A stretch of DNA of 64,000 bases from NCBI GenBank assembly GCA_016125135.1, contig WGMJ01000018.1, positions 1-64,000 of the forward strand, read 5' to 3'. The DNA comes from Alphaproteobacteria bacterium (GTDB taxonomy: Bacteria; Pseudomonadota; Alphaproteobacteria; Micavibrionales; Micavibrionaceae). The notes beneath the pieces were generated by a model, which worked only from the letters and a program-made list of their open reading frames with translations, made no database searches and was not told the DNA's origin. Both the position numbers and the translations under genes were made by a program. Shown in pieces: positions 47,298 to 55,093 of this stretch; position 1 is the stretch's first letter; each line of letters begins with the position of its first letter.

Positions 47298-48350
47298 ATG
47301 GGAACTATAAAACAGGGATTAGGCTTACAAGGTGGGGGCGTTTTAGGCATTTGGGAAGCCTATGCGCTTATCGCGTATCTTGAATCCGACCCTGTTCGCT
47401 CAGGCAAAATCGAAATTGAATTTGTAACGGGCACAAGTGCCGGCGCTGTAAACGGTGCCCTCCTCACCTATGCGTTAAATAAAGCCAAAGCCGAAGGGCT
47501 CAACGGCCCTGAATATGCCGCAAAAGTTTTAAAAGATTTCTGGGATGATATTATTCAACAAAATGAGCTTGCCTACTGGTGGGACTACGCAAATCCAAGT
47601 ACACGTGACTTTGCTAACAAAGGCCCGCATATTCCAGCCATGCCGCTTAACGTGGCAGTCGTTGACGCGTTCACGCAAGCGAGTGGCTTCCACTTATCTC
47701 TGCTAAAAAGAACACTTGGTAGTCATATCAAGCCAGCGGAATGGCGGTATGTGAAGAATGGCCCTGTGGCGTTTTACGCAAATGCGGTTGAAGAACAGCC
47801 TGACGGATCATTACAGCCCAAGCTGTTTACAGGCAAAGAAATAGGCATTAACACGGTGCTTGCCTCGTGCGCCTTGCGCGAACTTGGTGGGCATTACGTA
47901 GGCCATAAACTTCATTACGATGGCGCATACCATGCCAATCCGAACCTTGATCCTGTTGTCGATCATAAAATAGATGACCTGTTTATAATCAAGCTGCATG
48001 GCAAACCGTCTGAATTCACTTCGACACAGCCACGTATGTTAAAGGAAATTGACGCGGGTATCGTAGGCGTTGAAGTACAGCATGATATTTTAGAGTTAAT
48101 GGAAGACCCAGACCGCGACTATAAAGTGCACGGGCTTTGCCTTGAGCCCGGTAGCGGCTGGAGCCGTAAATCACGCTTTTTCTCAACCCCGAACTGGTTA
48201 CGCTGGCTCGCCAAAGATGGTTATGCGCAAGGAAAAGAATGGCTGGAGCTCCGCCAGAATGACTTTGGTGTACGCGATAGCTATGTCGAAGACAACCACC
48301 CCAACACACGCGGGAAAACCTTCCGCCCCGCTGACAGACGTATTGCTTAA
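47298..48350 (+). CDS. Patatin-like phospholipase
   Basis: Patatin-fold lipid acyl hydrolase of 350 residues with no signal peptide. The oxyanion hole GLQGGGVLG is at residues 9-17, the catalytic serine is Ser 47 in GTSAGA, and the dyad aspartate is Asp 208 in YDGAYHANP (DGA in place of the commoner DGG). The C-terminal 100 residues are lysine- and arginine-rich. It is followed by a pair of inverted palindromic repeats. Confidence 0.85.
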   Translation: MGTIKQGLGLQGGGVLGIWEAYALIAYLESDPVRSGKIEIEFVTGTSAGAVNGALLTYALNKAKAEGLNGPEYAAKVLKDFWDDIIQQNELAYWWDYANPSTRDFANKGPHIPAMPLNVAVVDAFTQASGFHLSLLKRTLGSHIKPAEWRYVKNGPVAFYANAVEEQPDGSLQPKLFTGKEIGINTVLASCALRELGGHYVGHKLHYDGAYHANPNLDPVVDHKIDDLFIIKLHGKPSEFTSTQPRMLKEIDAGIVGVEVQHDILELMEDPDRDYKVHGLCLEPGSGWSRKSRFFSTPNWLRWLAKDGYAQGKEWLELRQNDFGVRDSYVEDNHPNTRGKTFRPADRRIA

Positions 48351-48357
48351 CTACCTA

Positions 48358-48425
48358 CGTCATTCCCGCGAAAGCGGGAATATTTTCATTATTTGCAAGA
48401 GATCCTCGCTTCCGCGAGGATGACA
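48358..48425. repeat. Inverted pair of REP-like palindromes
   Basis: Two palindromes in opposite orientation. The first has an 8-bp stem ATTCCCGC/GCGGGAAT (48362-48369, 48374-48381) with a GAAA loop after GTC. The second has ATCCTCGC/GCGAGGAT (48402-48409, 48414-48421) with a TTCC loop and then GAC. Read outward each is GTCATnCCCGC-like. They are of the widespread GTCATTCCCGCGAAAGCGGG type. They may act as terminator for the patatin gene. Confidence 0.8.
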
Positions 48426-48440
48426 TGGTAAAAATTACCC

Positions 48441-49118
48441 ATGAGCTTTGATAACCTCAAAATAGAGCGCAACAGGCGCGCGCGGCGTATCGCTTTAAGG
48501 CTGGACGTTAAAGAGCGCGTCATGCGCCTTGTGTTGCCCATGCGCGCCAGTATGAAGGCAGGACTTGAATTTGCCGAGCAACATGAAGCATGGATTGCCC
48601 AAAAGCTTGCCGAACTGCCTGAAGAGCGTTTCGTCACGGATGGTTCTGAATTTATATTTCTGGGTGAAGGTTTAACGTTGCGCGTTCATTATGATACCGC
48701 GTTAAAATCAACACGCTTTATCAAAGAGAACGGTGAACTGAAAGTTTTCACCAATCAGGAAAATATATCGCTACGCCTCACACGCCACCTTAAACGCGAA
48801 GCCGAAAAATATTTCATGGTAAGGCTGCAGGAAAAAGCAGCGCGTATCGGCAAAAAAATAGCGCATTTAAGTATACGTGATACAAAATCACGCTGGGGCA
48901 GCGCGGGGCCTGATGGCAAAGTATCACTGAACTGGCGCCTTGCCTTTGCCCCGTTCGAAGCCTTCGATTACGTTGTCGCGCACGAGGCCGCCCACTTGCT
49001 CCATCCCGACCATTCCCGCGCTTTTTGGCGTACTTGCATGGAACTTTCGGAAAATTACCGCGACGGCCACCGCTGGATGAAGCAACACGGCGAAAAATTA
49101 ATGGCATATCGCTTTTAA
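48441..49118 (+). CDS. YgjP family (DUF45) metal-dependent hydrolase
   Basis: Zincin-like protein of 225 residues. The metal motif is VVAHEAAHLLHPDHSRAFW (His 181, Glu 182, His 185, His 191). The preceding TKSRWGSAGPDGKVSLNWRL is the family hallmark. It is related to SprT/WLM-type metalloproteases. Function in bacteria is not settled. It starts a plus-strand run of genes that includes two RNA methyltransferases. Confidence 0.9.
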   Translation: MSFDNLKIERNRRARRIALRLDVKERVMRLVLPMRASMKAGLEFAEQHEAWIAQKLAELPEERFVTDGSEFIFLGEGLTLRVHYDTALKSTRFIKENGELKVFTNQENISLRLTRHLKREAEKYFMVRLQEKAARIGKKIAHLSIRDTKSRWGSAGPDGKVSLNWRLAFAPFEAFDYVVAHEAAHLLHPDHSRAFWRTCMELSENYRDGHRWMKQHGEKLMAYRF

Positions 49119-49136
49119 AAACAGTATGTTGCGGCC

Positions 49137-50000
49137 ATGGCTGATCTTATTACACAAGGCTGGGACGAATATCGCCTCATTGATAGCGGCGACGGGCGCA
49201 AGCTTGAGCGCTACGGCAAATTCACAATCGATAGGCCCGAACCGCAAGCTATGTGGTCGCGCCAGTTACCGGATCATGTCTGGCAAAACGCTGATGCCAT
49301 TTTCGCTGGCGACCAAGATGCTGATGAAGGAAGATGGAATTTTAGCGGCAAAGCCGTGCCTGAAAAATGGGAAACAAATTATAACGGCACTAAATTTTAT
49401 GGCCGCTTAACACCGTTTCGCCATGTCGGGTTTTTCCCCGAGCAATGTTCACACTGGGACTTTGCCGATGCACAACTGAAAAAAGCTGAAAACCCGAAAC
49501 TGCTGAATTTATTTGCTTATACTGGCGTTGCGTCATTGCTGGCAGCGAAAGCTGGCGCGCAAGTAACACATGTAGATGCCTCGAAAAAGGCCATCGGCTG
49601 GGCGCAGGAAAACCAACAACTCGCACGTATGGAAGATGCCCCTATTCGCTGGATTTGTGAGGATGCACGCAAGTTTGTGGCGCGTGAAGGCCGTCGCGGT
49701 AATAAATATAACGGCATTCTACTTGACCCGCCAAAATTCGGGCGCGGCGCTAACAAGGAAGTCTGGAACCTGTTTGATGATTTAAAAGAAATGACAGAGC
49801 TTTGCCGTGATATTCTAGCGCCTGAAAATTCATTCCTTATTCTTACAACTTACGCTGTGCGTGCCTCGCACTATGCGCTTTACGAGCTATGCCGCGAAAT
49901 ATTCCCCGAAGCCAATGTTGAAAGCGGTGAACTGGTACTGGAAGAAGAGAAAAGCGGCCGGAAACTTTCGACGTCCCTTTTCTGCAAGGTTATCCGCTAA
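49137..50000 (+). CDS. Class I SAM-dependent methyltransferase, RlmI/COG1092-like
   Basis: Protein of 287 residues. The SAM motif I is LNLFAYTGVASLLAAKAGA, motif II is VDASKKAIGWAQEN, and LLDPPKFGRG is the DPPxF-type motif typical of the 23S rRNA C5-cytosine (RlmI) group. The usual N-terminal PUA domain is short. It ends where the next gene starts (TAATG, one base shared), so the two rRNA-type methyltransferases are coupled. Confidence 0.88.
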   Translation: MADLITQGWDEYRLIDSGDGRKLERYGKFTIDRPEPQAMWSRQLPDHVWQNADAIFAGDQDADEGRWNFSGKAVPEKWETNYNGTKFYGRLTPFRHVGFFPEQCSHWDFADAQLKKAENPKLLNLFAYTGVASLLAAKAGAQVTHVDASKKAIGWAQENQQLARMEDAPIRWICEDARKFVAREGRRGNKYNGILLDPPKFGRGANKEVWNLFDDLKEMTELCRDILAPENSFLILTTYAVRASHYALYELCREIFPEANVESGELVLEEEKSGRKLSTSLFCKVIR

Positions 50001-50782
50001 TGTTCAAGCAGGTTACCTCCCGCGCAAACCCCGATATCAAGCGTATTAAAGCCCTTGCCATGCGCAAATACCGCGAGGAAGAACGTGTATTCGTCGCTGA
50101 AGGTGTGCGCCACGCTTTGGAAGCCGCCGAAGCAGGCTGGGAGTTTGATACAATCGTTATACAGAGTGAATGGCTTGAAAAGCCGCCCGTGCAAAAGCTG
50201 CTATCACTTCTCGAAAAACAGAAAATCAACAGGCTTGAAGTCACAGCCGATATCATGGAGAGCCTTGCAAACCGCGATAATGCACAAACAGTTCTTTCTG
50301 TTATCAAACAGCGCTGGCATACGCTGGATGATGTAAAAAGCGGCAGCTGGGCCGTGCTTGAGGAAATCCGTGACCCCGGCAATCTTGGTACAATTATCCG
50401 CACATGTGATGCCACAACATTTGACGGTGTTATTCTTATCGAGAAAACCTGTGACCCCTACTCGCTTGAATCAATCCGTGCCTCTATGGGCTCCTTCCCA
50501 CATGTAAAGCTTGTTCGCTGCACGCGCAATGAGTTTATAGAGTGGTCAAAAACATCAGGTTTTACGCTGGTCGGCACGCATTTGAAATCCGCCAAAGATT
50601 ACCGCGAAATAGAATATAAAAAGCCGCTCGCCATTGTCATGGGTAACGAACAAGCGGGCATGACAGATACGCTTGTTGATGCCTGCACGGCCATTGCCAA
50701 AATACCGATGCTCGGCAAGGCAGACTCGCTCAACGTGTCCGTTGCCACTGCAATTATGCTTTATGAGGCTGTCAGAAATTAA
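50000..50782 (+). CDS. SpoU/TrmH family RNA 2'-O-methyltransferase
   Basis: Knotted SPOUT methyltransferase of 260 residues. Motif 1 is RDPGNLGTIIRTCDA, motif 2 is VMGNEQAGM and motif 3 is IPMLGKADSLNVSVATAIMLYE. The N-terminal domain (EERVFVAEGVRHALEAAE) is the substrate-binding SpoU_sub_bind type. It probably methylates a ribose in 23S rRNA or tRNA. It converges on the gene at 50779 with a 4-base overlap. Confidence 0.92.
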   Translation: MFKQVTSRANPDIKRIKALAMRKYREEERVFVAEGVRHALEAAEAGWEFDTIVIQSEWLEKPPVQKLLSLLEKQKINRLEVTADIMESLANRDNAQTVLSVIKQRWHTLDDVKSGSWAVLEEIRDPGNLGTIIRTCDATTFDGVILIEKTCDPYSLESIRASMGSFPHVKLVRCTRNEFIEWSKTSGFTLVGTHLKSAKDYREIEYKKPLAIVMGNEQAGMTDTLVDACTAIAKIPMLGKADSLNVSVATAIMLYEAVRN

Positions 50783-51474
50783 AGTTTATTCAGCTCCAGC
50801 CGCGCAGCTTGGCGTACCCACATTGGCGGCGCTTGCTCACCCTGCTGAAACCCACCTGCTGCTAGGTTCGCGAACACATCAACCAGATCGTTACGGCCTT
50901 TGGGCGTTACAATCGCTGTTATTTCATCCATCTCGAAATCACAAACGCAACCATCAGCCGGCAATTTATCATGGGCAATAACCCTTACTGCATAAGGCTC
51001 GGCTTTACTAACACGCGCTGTTTTAAAAAATGATACCGATACAGGTGCAATAGTTTGTTTGGTTTCCAGTTCCAGCGGATAGGCAAACACATAGTCATTC
51101 AGCGTTTCATCAAAGGCTGCCCTGTCTTGTGCGGGCACCCACTCTTTGAATTGCCGTAGCATATTCTGGATATCGATATATTGCTTGAGGTAGTGATTGA
51201 TAAAAACACCATTGCCAAGAATATGGTCTTCCAGAAAACCTTTTCTGTGCCTTTCAGGAACGTTATCGATGATCTCCTGCAAATCCATCAGTAACTCGGT
51301 GGCATGGTCGGCGACAAAATCCATCGTAACGCCATTCTGGCTGAATACGCTTTCTGCGTTCTCAATCAGCGCATCACCATCAGCGTCAACGCCATAGAAG
51401 TTTTGCAAAATCTTCTTTTCAAACGCATCTTTGTTAAAGCCAAACAACGGTGTGGGAAATCTCATTACAGTCAT
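50779..51474 (-). CDS. Hypothetical protein
   Basis: Unrecognised soluble protein of 231 residues. The first half is helical and acidic (DADGDALIENAESVFS, EIIDNVPERHRKGFLEDH); the second half looks beta-rich, including VSVSFFKTARVSKAEPYAVRVIAHDKLPADG. No signal peptide. The start is the ATG at 51474 or the one at 51465. It is divergent from the PRMT-like gene (59 bases apart). No function can be given. Confidence 0.6.
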   Translation of the reverse strand: MTVMRFPTPLFGFNKDAFEKKILQNFYGVDADGDALIENAESVFSQNGVTMDFVADHATELLMDLQEIIDNVPERHRKGFLEDHILGNGVFINHYLKQYIDIQNMLRQFKEWVPAQDRAAFDETLNDYVFAYPLELETKQTIAPVSVSFFKTARVSKAEPYAVRVIAHDKLPADGCVCDFEMDEITAIVTPKGRNDLVDVFANLAAGGFQQGEQAPPMWVRQAARLELNKL

Positions 51475-51533
51475 TATGGAATATAAGCATATATTCGACG
51501 TGATTTGCCAGTAAAATATGATAGATATTCCCC

Positions 51534-52442
51534 ATGCTAATTGAATATCACCGTACCATGCTGGCCGATAAAGCGCGGAATGATGCGTTTTACGAGGCCT
51601 TGAAGCGCGTTATCAAACCGGGCGAAACGAGCGTGGCCGATATTGGCTGCGGCACAGGCTTGCTGGGCTTTATGGCGGCAAAGCTAGGCGCAAAGCAGGT
51701 TTATATGTATGAGCAGGCAAGCATTGGCGCTGTTGCGTTCCAGCTTGCGAAAGACAACAAAATTAAAAACGTCAAATTTTTCGAAGGCTCGTCACTGGAA
51801 GATGATAACCCGCCGCAGGTTGATGTGGTTGTATCAGAAACACTCGGCAATTATGCATTCGAGGAACATATCATCCAGACGCTCAATGATGCGCGCCAAC
51901 GCTTCCTGAAAGCAGACGGCGTTATTATGCCACAAGGCGTGAAGCAGTTTGTGGCCCCTGTTGTAACAAGGCGTTTATACAATGAACTCGCCGTGTGGGA
52001 CCGTGTGGGCTATGGCCTGAATTTCGACCTCTGCAAAACCATGAGCATGAATAATATTTATGTGCGCTCGTTTAACGAGAGTGATTTGCTTGAAGCGCAG
52101 CAATGGGACGCAGTGACGTTTGATAAAGAAAACACGTCAAACCGCAAAGGCAATGCCGCGTGGACAGCCGCGCAGGATTTAACCGTCTATGGTTTCGCCG
52201 TATGGTGGGAATGTGAGTTGGTAAACGGCATTTCTATTTCAACAGGCCCTGCCTCGCCCGTTACACATTGGGAGCAGCTTTATTTCCCCGTTGAAAAACC
52301 GGTGGATGTAAAACAAGGCGAGAAATTCACCTGTACCCTCTCCTCCCAAACCACACCCGAAACTGGCTCCATCATCAAATGGCAGCTAGAACACAAGGGA
52401 ACCCGCCAGAATATGACGCTGGAAAAAGGTTATCTAGACTAA
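51534..52442 (+). CDS. PRMT-like class I SAM methyltransferase
   Basis: Protein of 302 residues. Motif I is VADIGCGTGLLG (35-45), with Glu 60 at the end of strand 2 (YMYEQ). SETLGNYAFEEHII at 101-114 corresponds to the double-E loop of protein arginine methyltransferases. THWEQLYFP at 244-252 matches the THW loop of that family. After it a short beta domain ends TLEKGYLD. So it has a PRMT-like layout, rare in bacteria, but the target may be another small or protein nucleophile. A 3' fragment of a second copy lies at 53466. Confidence 0.8.
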   Translation: MLIEYHRTMLADKARNDAFYEALKRVIKPGETSVADIGCGTGLLGFMAAKLGAKQVYMYEQASIGAVAFQLAKDNKIKNVKFFEGSSLEDDNPPQVDVVVSETLGNYAFEEHIIQTLNDARQRFLKADGVIMPQGVKQFVAPVVTRRLYNELAVWDRVGYGLNFDLCKTMSMNNIYVRSFNESDLLEAQQWDAVTFDKENTSNRKGNAAWTAAQDLTVYGFAVWWECELVNGISISTGPASPVTHWEQLYFPVEKPVDVKQGEKFTCTLSSQTTPETGSIIKWQLEHKGTRQNMTLEKGYLD

Positions 52443-52481
52443 CATTTTCTTGTAAGCGAGAGCGCGTCATAAACTTTACAA

Positions 52482-52847
52482 TTAATTTTCTTGCTCTTTG
52501 TCAATGGAGTACGCACCTAATAGCCATTTAAGTAGATTGTTTTTTTCGCGGATATCTTTAGCACTTTGCTTTTGTGTATCTTTCAAAATCACAGCACTTA
52601 CTGCTTGAGAACGCTCAAGATTTTCTGCCGCATCTTCCTGTGACAGCTTTAGCGCAGACGCTGCCCTTTCCTGACTTTCGCGTAAAGTCTCGGCAGTATC
52701 TATTTCCTGTGCTGCTTTTAAATAGGCAGCATCCGAAACCTGATTGCGCTTCAAACGTGCGGCTTGTTCCTTTTGTGTATTCTTAAGAATGTCAGCACTG
52801 TTTTGCTGCATCTGCGCTTTTGTAATGTCTAGAATATTATCGTCCAT
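52482..52847 (-). CDS. Hendecad-repeat coiled-coil protein
   Basis: Protein of 121 residues starting at the ATG at 52847. From about residue 17 it contains eight repeats of nearly 11 residues each, with a pattern of Ala-Ala, Leu-Lys and Gln at fixed places (for example AARLKRNQ, AAYLKAAQ, AASALKLSQ, AAENLERSQ). The Q-to-Q spacing is 11, with one step of 12. Such hendecads form right-handed or near-straight coiled coils. The C-terminus (LLKWLLGAYS) is short and hydrophobic. Binding partner is unknown. Confidence 0.7.
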   Translation of the reverse strand: MDDNILDITKAQMQQNSADILKNTQKEQAARLKRNQVSDAAYLKAAQEIDTAETLRESQERAASALKLSQEDAAENLERSQAVSAVILKDTQKQSAKDIREKNNLLKWLLGAYSIDKEQEN

Positions 52848-53173
52848 AATAGAGAGTCTTTCATAAAGGGTTACAAAGAAAATTTCGTCTTTGTTCAAGC
52901 AGAAACTTCTGTAAGTACGTGTAAGAAGACAGGAGAAACTGAGGATATAGGACAATTATATACTATTTTGCTGCATAAGTGTGAAAAACATTAAAAGTAA
53001 TAATAAAGCTGGCTATTGTAATGCTTCTCGTCTATACTCCTTTTATTCAATATCTCGTACCGCTTGTTTATGCGCTAAGGCCTTCCTCAAGACATCGCTA
53101 TGTTCGAATACAGCCGCGCAATGGTTGCGCGGCGCTCATGCACGCGAGTGCTTTATAAAAGAAGGAGACCAAT
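52848..53173 (+). promoter_or_regulatory. Gene-free region holding the cspA leader
   Basis: No coding region is visible in these 326 bases. Near the end, GCCGCGCAA (53113-53121) pairs perfectly with TTGCGCGGC (53125-53133) around a 3-base loop, about 40 bases before the cspA ATG. A second small hairpin GCAC/GTGC (53140-53151) follows. Long structured leaders are typical for cold-shock genes and control mRNA stability and translation by temperature (known for cspA). A role here is inferred. Confidence 0.5.
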
Positions 53174-53380
53174 ATGGCTCAACAAGGAAAAGTAAAATGG
53201 TTTAACCCCGAGAAGGGCTTTGGATTTATCCAGCCGGCCGAAGGCAACGCAGATGTGTTTGTTCACAGAAGCGTTGTAGAGAAAGCGGGATTACGTACTC
53301 TTAATGAGGGACAAGTTGTTTCTTTTAACATTGAAAAAAGAAACGGAAGAGATTCAGCATCTGATCTTTACGCACAATAA
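53174..53380 (+). CDS. cspA: Cold-shock domain protein
   Basis: Single cold-shock domain of 68 residues. RNP1 is KGFGFIQP and RNP2 is VFVHRS, both intact. It begins [22 protein letters not shown] lies just before the ATG. It binds single-stranded RNA/DNA as a chaperone, often at low temperature or in stationary phase. The symbol is by family only; the paralogue cannot be told. Confidence 0.94.
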   Translation: MAQQGKVKWFNPEKGFGFIQPAEGNADVFVHRSVVEKAGLRTLNEGQVVSFNIEKRNGRDSASDLYAQ

Positions 53381-53411
53381 AATCCTGTAATTTTATAGGA
53401 ATTATTATAAT

Positions 53412-53440
53412 AGCCGGACATTAAAAACGTCCGGCTTTTT
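53412..53440 (+). terminator. Terminator after the cold-shock gene
   Basis: AGCCGGAC (53412-53419) pairs with GTCCGGCT (53429-53436), followed by T-rich sequence. Confidence 0.88.
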
Positions 53441-53465
53441 ATTCAATAGAGAAGCAGGAACATTT

Positions 53466-53564
53466 TCTGAAACCACGCCCGAGAGCGGCTCTATCATCAA
53501 ATGGCAGCTGGAACATAAGGAAACCCGCCAGTATATGACGCTGGAAAAGGGTTATTTGGATTAA
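53466..53564 (+). pseudogene. 3' fragment of a second PRMT-like gene
   Basis: Thirty-two codons plus a stop encode SETTPESGSIIKWQLEHK, then TRQYMTLEKGYLD, almost identical to the last residues of the PRMT-like protein at 51534, with synonymous and a few replacement changes. No start or upstream part remains; the preceding bases are the cold-shock terminator. It shows a former duplicate copy, with about 1 kb between the ends. Confidence 0.85.
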
Positions 53565-53567
53565 AAT

Positions 53568-54032
53568 TTAAGAAGGTGTAAATGCCTGCTTTACGCGCGC
53601 AAATTCTTCAGCACTTCCGCCTGCACGTTCGTAAGCTGTTGCTGCATCTAGCCCATATTTCTCTTGTGCACGCTGTACATAGTCCGCCGCTTTATTAAAC
53701 ATGTCTTGTGCAAAGTTACGCTCTGGCTCATCACGTGCGACTTCAAAATAATAACGCGCTGCATTCATCATGCACATTAAAGATTGTTCAGCGAATGCTT
53801 TCTTATCAATGCCAAAAGCTTCCATATACCCTTCTTCAGGTATCGGGTAATGCATACCAACCGATTGTACTGGCACCTGCTGGCCGGATAAGACATGGTA
53901 ATGCTTGCCAAGATATTCTTCTGCAATGAGCATCTGGTCCATGACAGGGCCCCAGAATTCTATGTCGGCCTTTTCAATCCGCTCTGAGGCTCTTTGAAAA
54001 GCCAGTTTGGCCCAGCCTAAATATTGCGTCAT
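53568..54032 (-). CDS. Hypothetical protein
   Basis: Unrecognised soluble, largely helical protein of 154 residues starting MTQYLGWAKLAFQRASERIEK. Several aromatic and Met-rich helices follow (LMCMMNAARYYFEVARDEPERNFAQDMFNKAADYVQRAQEKYG). A GAGGA ribosome site precedes the ATG at 54032. It converges on the PRMT fragment. No function can be given. Confidence 0.6.
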   Translation of the reverse strand: MTQYLGWAKLAFQRASERIEKADIEFWGPVMDQMLIAEEYLGKHYHVLSGQQVPVQSVGMHYPIPEEGYMEAFGIDKKAFAEQSLMCMMNAARYYFEVARDEPERNFAQDMFNKAADYVQRAQEKYGLDAATAYERAGGSAEEFARVKQAFTPS

Positions 54033-54148
54033 CTTTCTATCCTCTAAAACCGCCTCAATTTACAATATGTAAATTATTAATGCAAGCTTTATAATTGCTA
54101 TATGTGCCAATATTAGCTATAAAATGGTAAATGGCTGTAGGAGGCTTC

Positions 54149-54325
54149 ATGTCAAAACTAGAAAAACTGGGACAATCCCTTAAAGACGGTCTAAAAGATG
54201 CAATTTTTGGCAGGCCCTATGTCAGAACGTCGGGATTTGCTATTGTAAGTAGCCAGACTGGCGCCGAATACACCATTGCAAGAGATAAAAACGGTGAGCG
54301 TCAATTAGTACGCAAACACGGCTAA
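54149..54325 (+). CDS. Hypothetical small protein
   Basis: Protein of 58 residues starting MSKLEKLGQSLKDGLKDAIFG. A strong AGGAGG lies just before the ATG at 54149. The first 20 residues could form an amphipathic helix. It overlaps the convergent ruvX end by four bases. No function can be given. Confidence 0.5.
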   Translation: MSKLEKLGQSLKDGLKDAIFGRPYVRTSGFAIVSSQTGAEYTIARDKNGERQLVRKHG

Positions 54326-54756
54326 ACCCTGCCCAAGAACCATTGCAAGATCTGCTGGGCGGCAAGTTTATCCACCACTTGTCCCCTGCGTTCACGAGAC
54401 ATATCCACAGTGTTAACCAGAAAGTTATCCACAGAGGCTGTGGATAACCTCTCATCCTGCCAGTAAATAGGTAAATTAATAACTTTAGCCAATTCGGCGG
54501 CAAAATCCCTCACTGACTGCACCCGCCGCCCCTCTGTCCCGTCCATATTCAGGGGCAGGCCAACCACGAGCGCTGTGACGTTATATTTTTTAATCACTTC
54601 CTGCAGTTTTAACGCGTCTTTCTGGAATTTCGTGCGCTCGATCGTTTCAAGCGGCGTTGCCACACCAGCAACGGCAATGCCCAGCGCAAGGCCGATGGTT
54701 TTCGAGCCCACATCAAGCCCCAGATAGATATGATTTTGTTGCGCTTGCGAAGTCAT
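54322..54756 (-). CDS. ruvX: Holliday junction resolvase-like protein RuvX (YqgF)
   Basis: RNase H-fold nuclease, 144 residues when started at the ATG at 54756. LGLDVGSKTIGLALG is the first catalytic strand (Asp), VVGLPLNMDGTEG the second block, and WQDERLSTASVDNFL holds the late acidic residue. Family members process 16S rRNA ends (YqgF) and may resolve recombination junctions. It is divergent from gatC, 40 bases apart. A frame upstream of this ATG overlaps the gatC region and was not used. Confidence 0.93.
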   Translation of the reverse strand: MTSQAQQNHIYLGLDVGSKTIGLALGIAVAGVATPLETIERTKFQKDALKLQEVIKKYNVTALVVGLPLNMDGTEGRRVQSVRDFAAELAKVINLPIYWQDERLSTASVDNFLVNTVDMSRERRGQVVDKLAAQQILQWFLGRV

Positions 54757-54796
54757 GGTGCTAACTCTATAGGCATTAGAAAAAGAGTAAAGAGCC

Positions 54797-55084
54797 ATGT
54801 CCCTAGACCCTGCAACCGTTAAAAAAGTCGCCAATCTTGCCCGCCTCGCGCTGGATGAAAAACAGCTCGATTTTTACGGCAACCACATGAACAATATTCT
54901 CAAGTTTATCGACCAGTTGAACGAGGTTGATACCGAGGGTGTTGAACCACTTTCAAACGTGTCCGACATCGCCCTGCGCCTGCGTGATGACGTGGTGAAT
55001 GATGGTAACAAGCAGCAGGATATTCTCGCGAACGCCCCCGAGCAAACATCGGGTTTCTTTGTTGTTGGCAAAATTGTTGAATAA
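54797..55084 (+). CDS. gatC: Aspartyl/glutamyl-tRNA amidotransferase subunit C
   Basis: Small subunit of the GatCAB complex that converts Glu-tRNA-Gln and Asp-tRNA-Asn to the amides; it stabilises GatA. The 95 residues are of usual length. The start MSLDPATVKKVANLARLALDEK and the ending QTSGFFVVGKIVE are family motifs. It is the first gene of gatCAB, nine bases before gatA. Confidence 0.95.
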   Translation: MSLDPATVKKVANLARLALDEKQLDFYGNHMNNILKFIDQLNEVDTEGVEPLSNVSDIALRLRDDVVNDGNKQQDILANAPEQTSGFFVVGKIVE

Positions 55085-55093
55085 GAGACTGAA

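Noticed and set aside
47298-48350. Patatin gene as part of a CapV-type cyclic-nucleotide defence system
   Set aside because: No cyclase, ubiquitin-like or accessory nuclease gene lies next to it.
52981-53205. Small reading frame before and into the cold-shock gene
   Set aside because: It overlaps the cold-shock start in another frame, lacks a ribosome site, and covers the hairpin leader.
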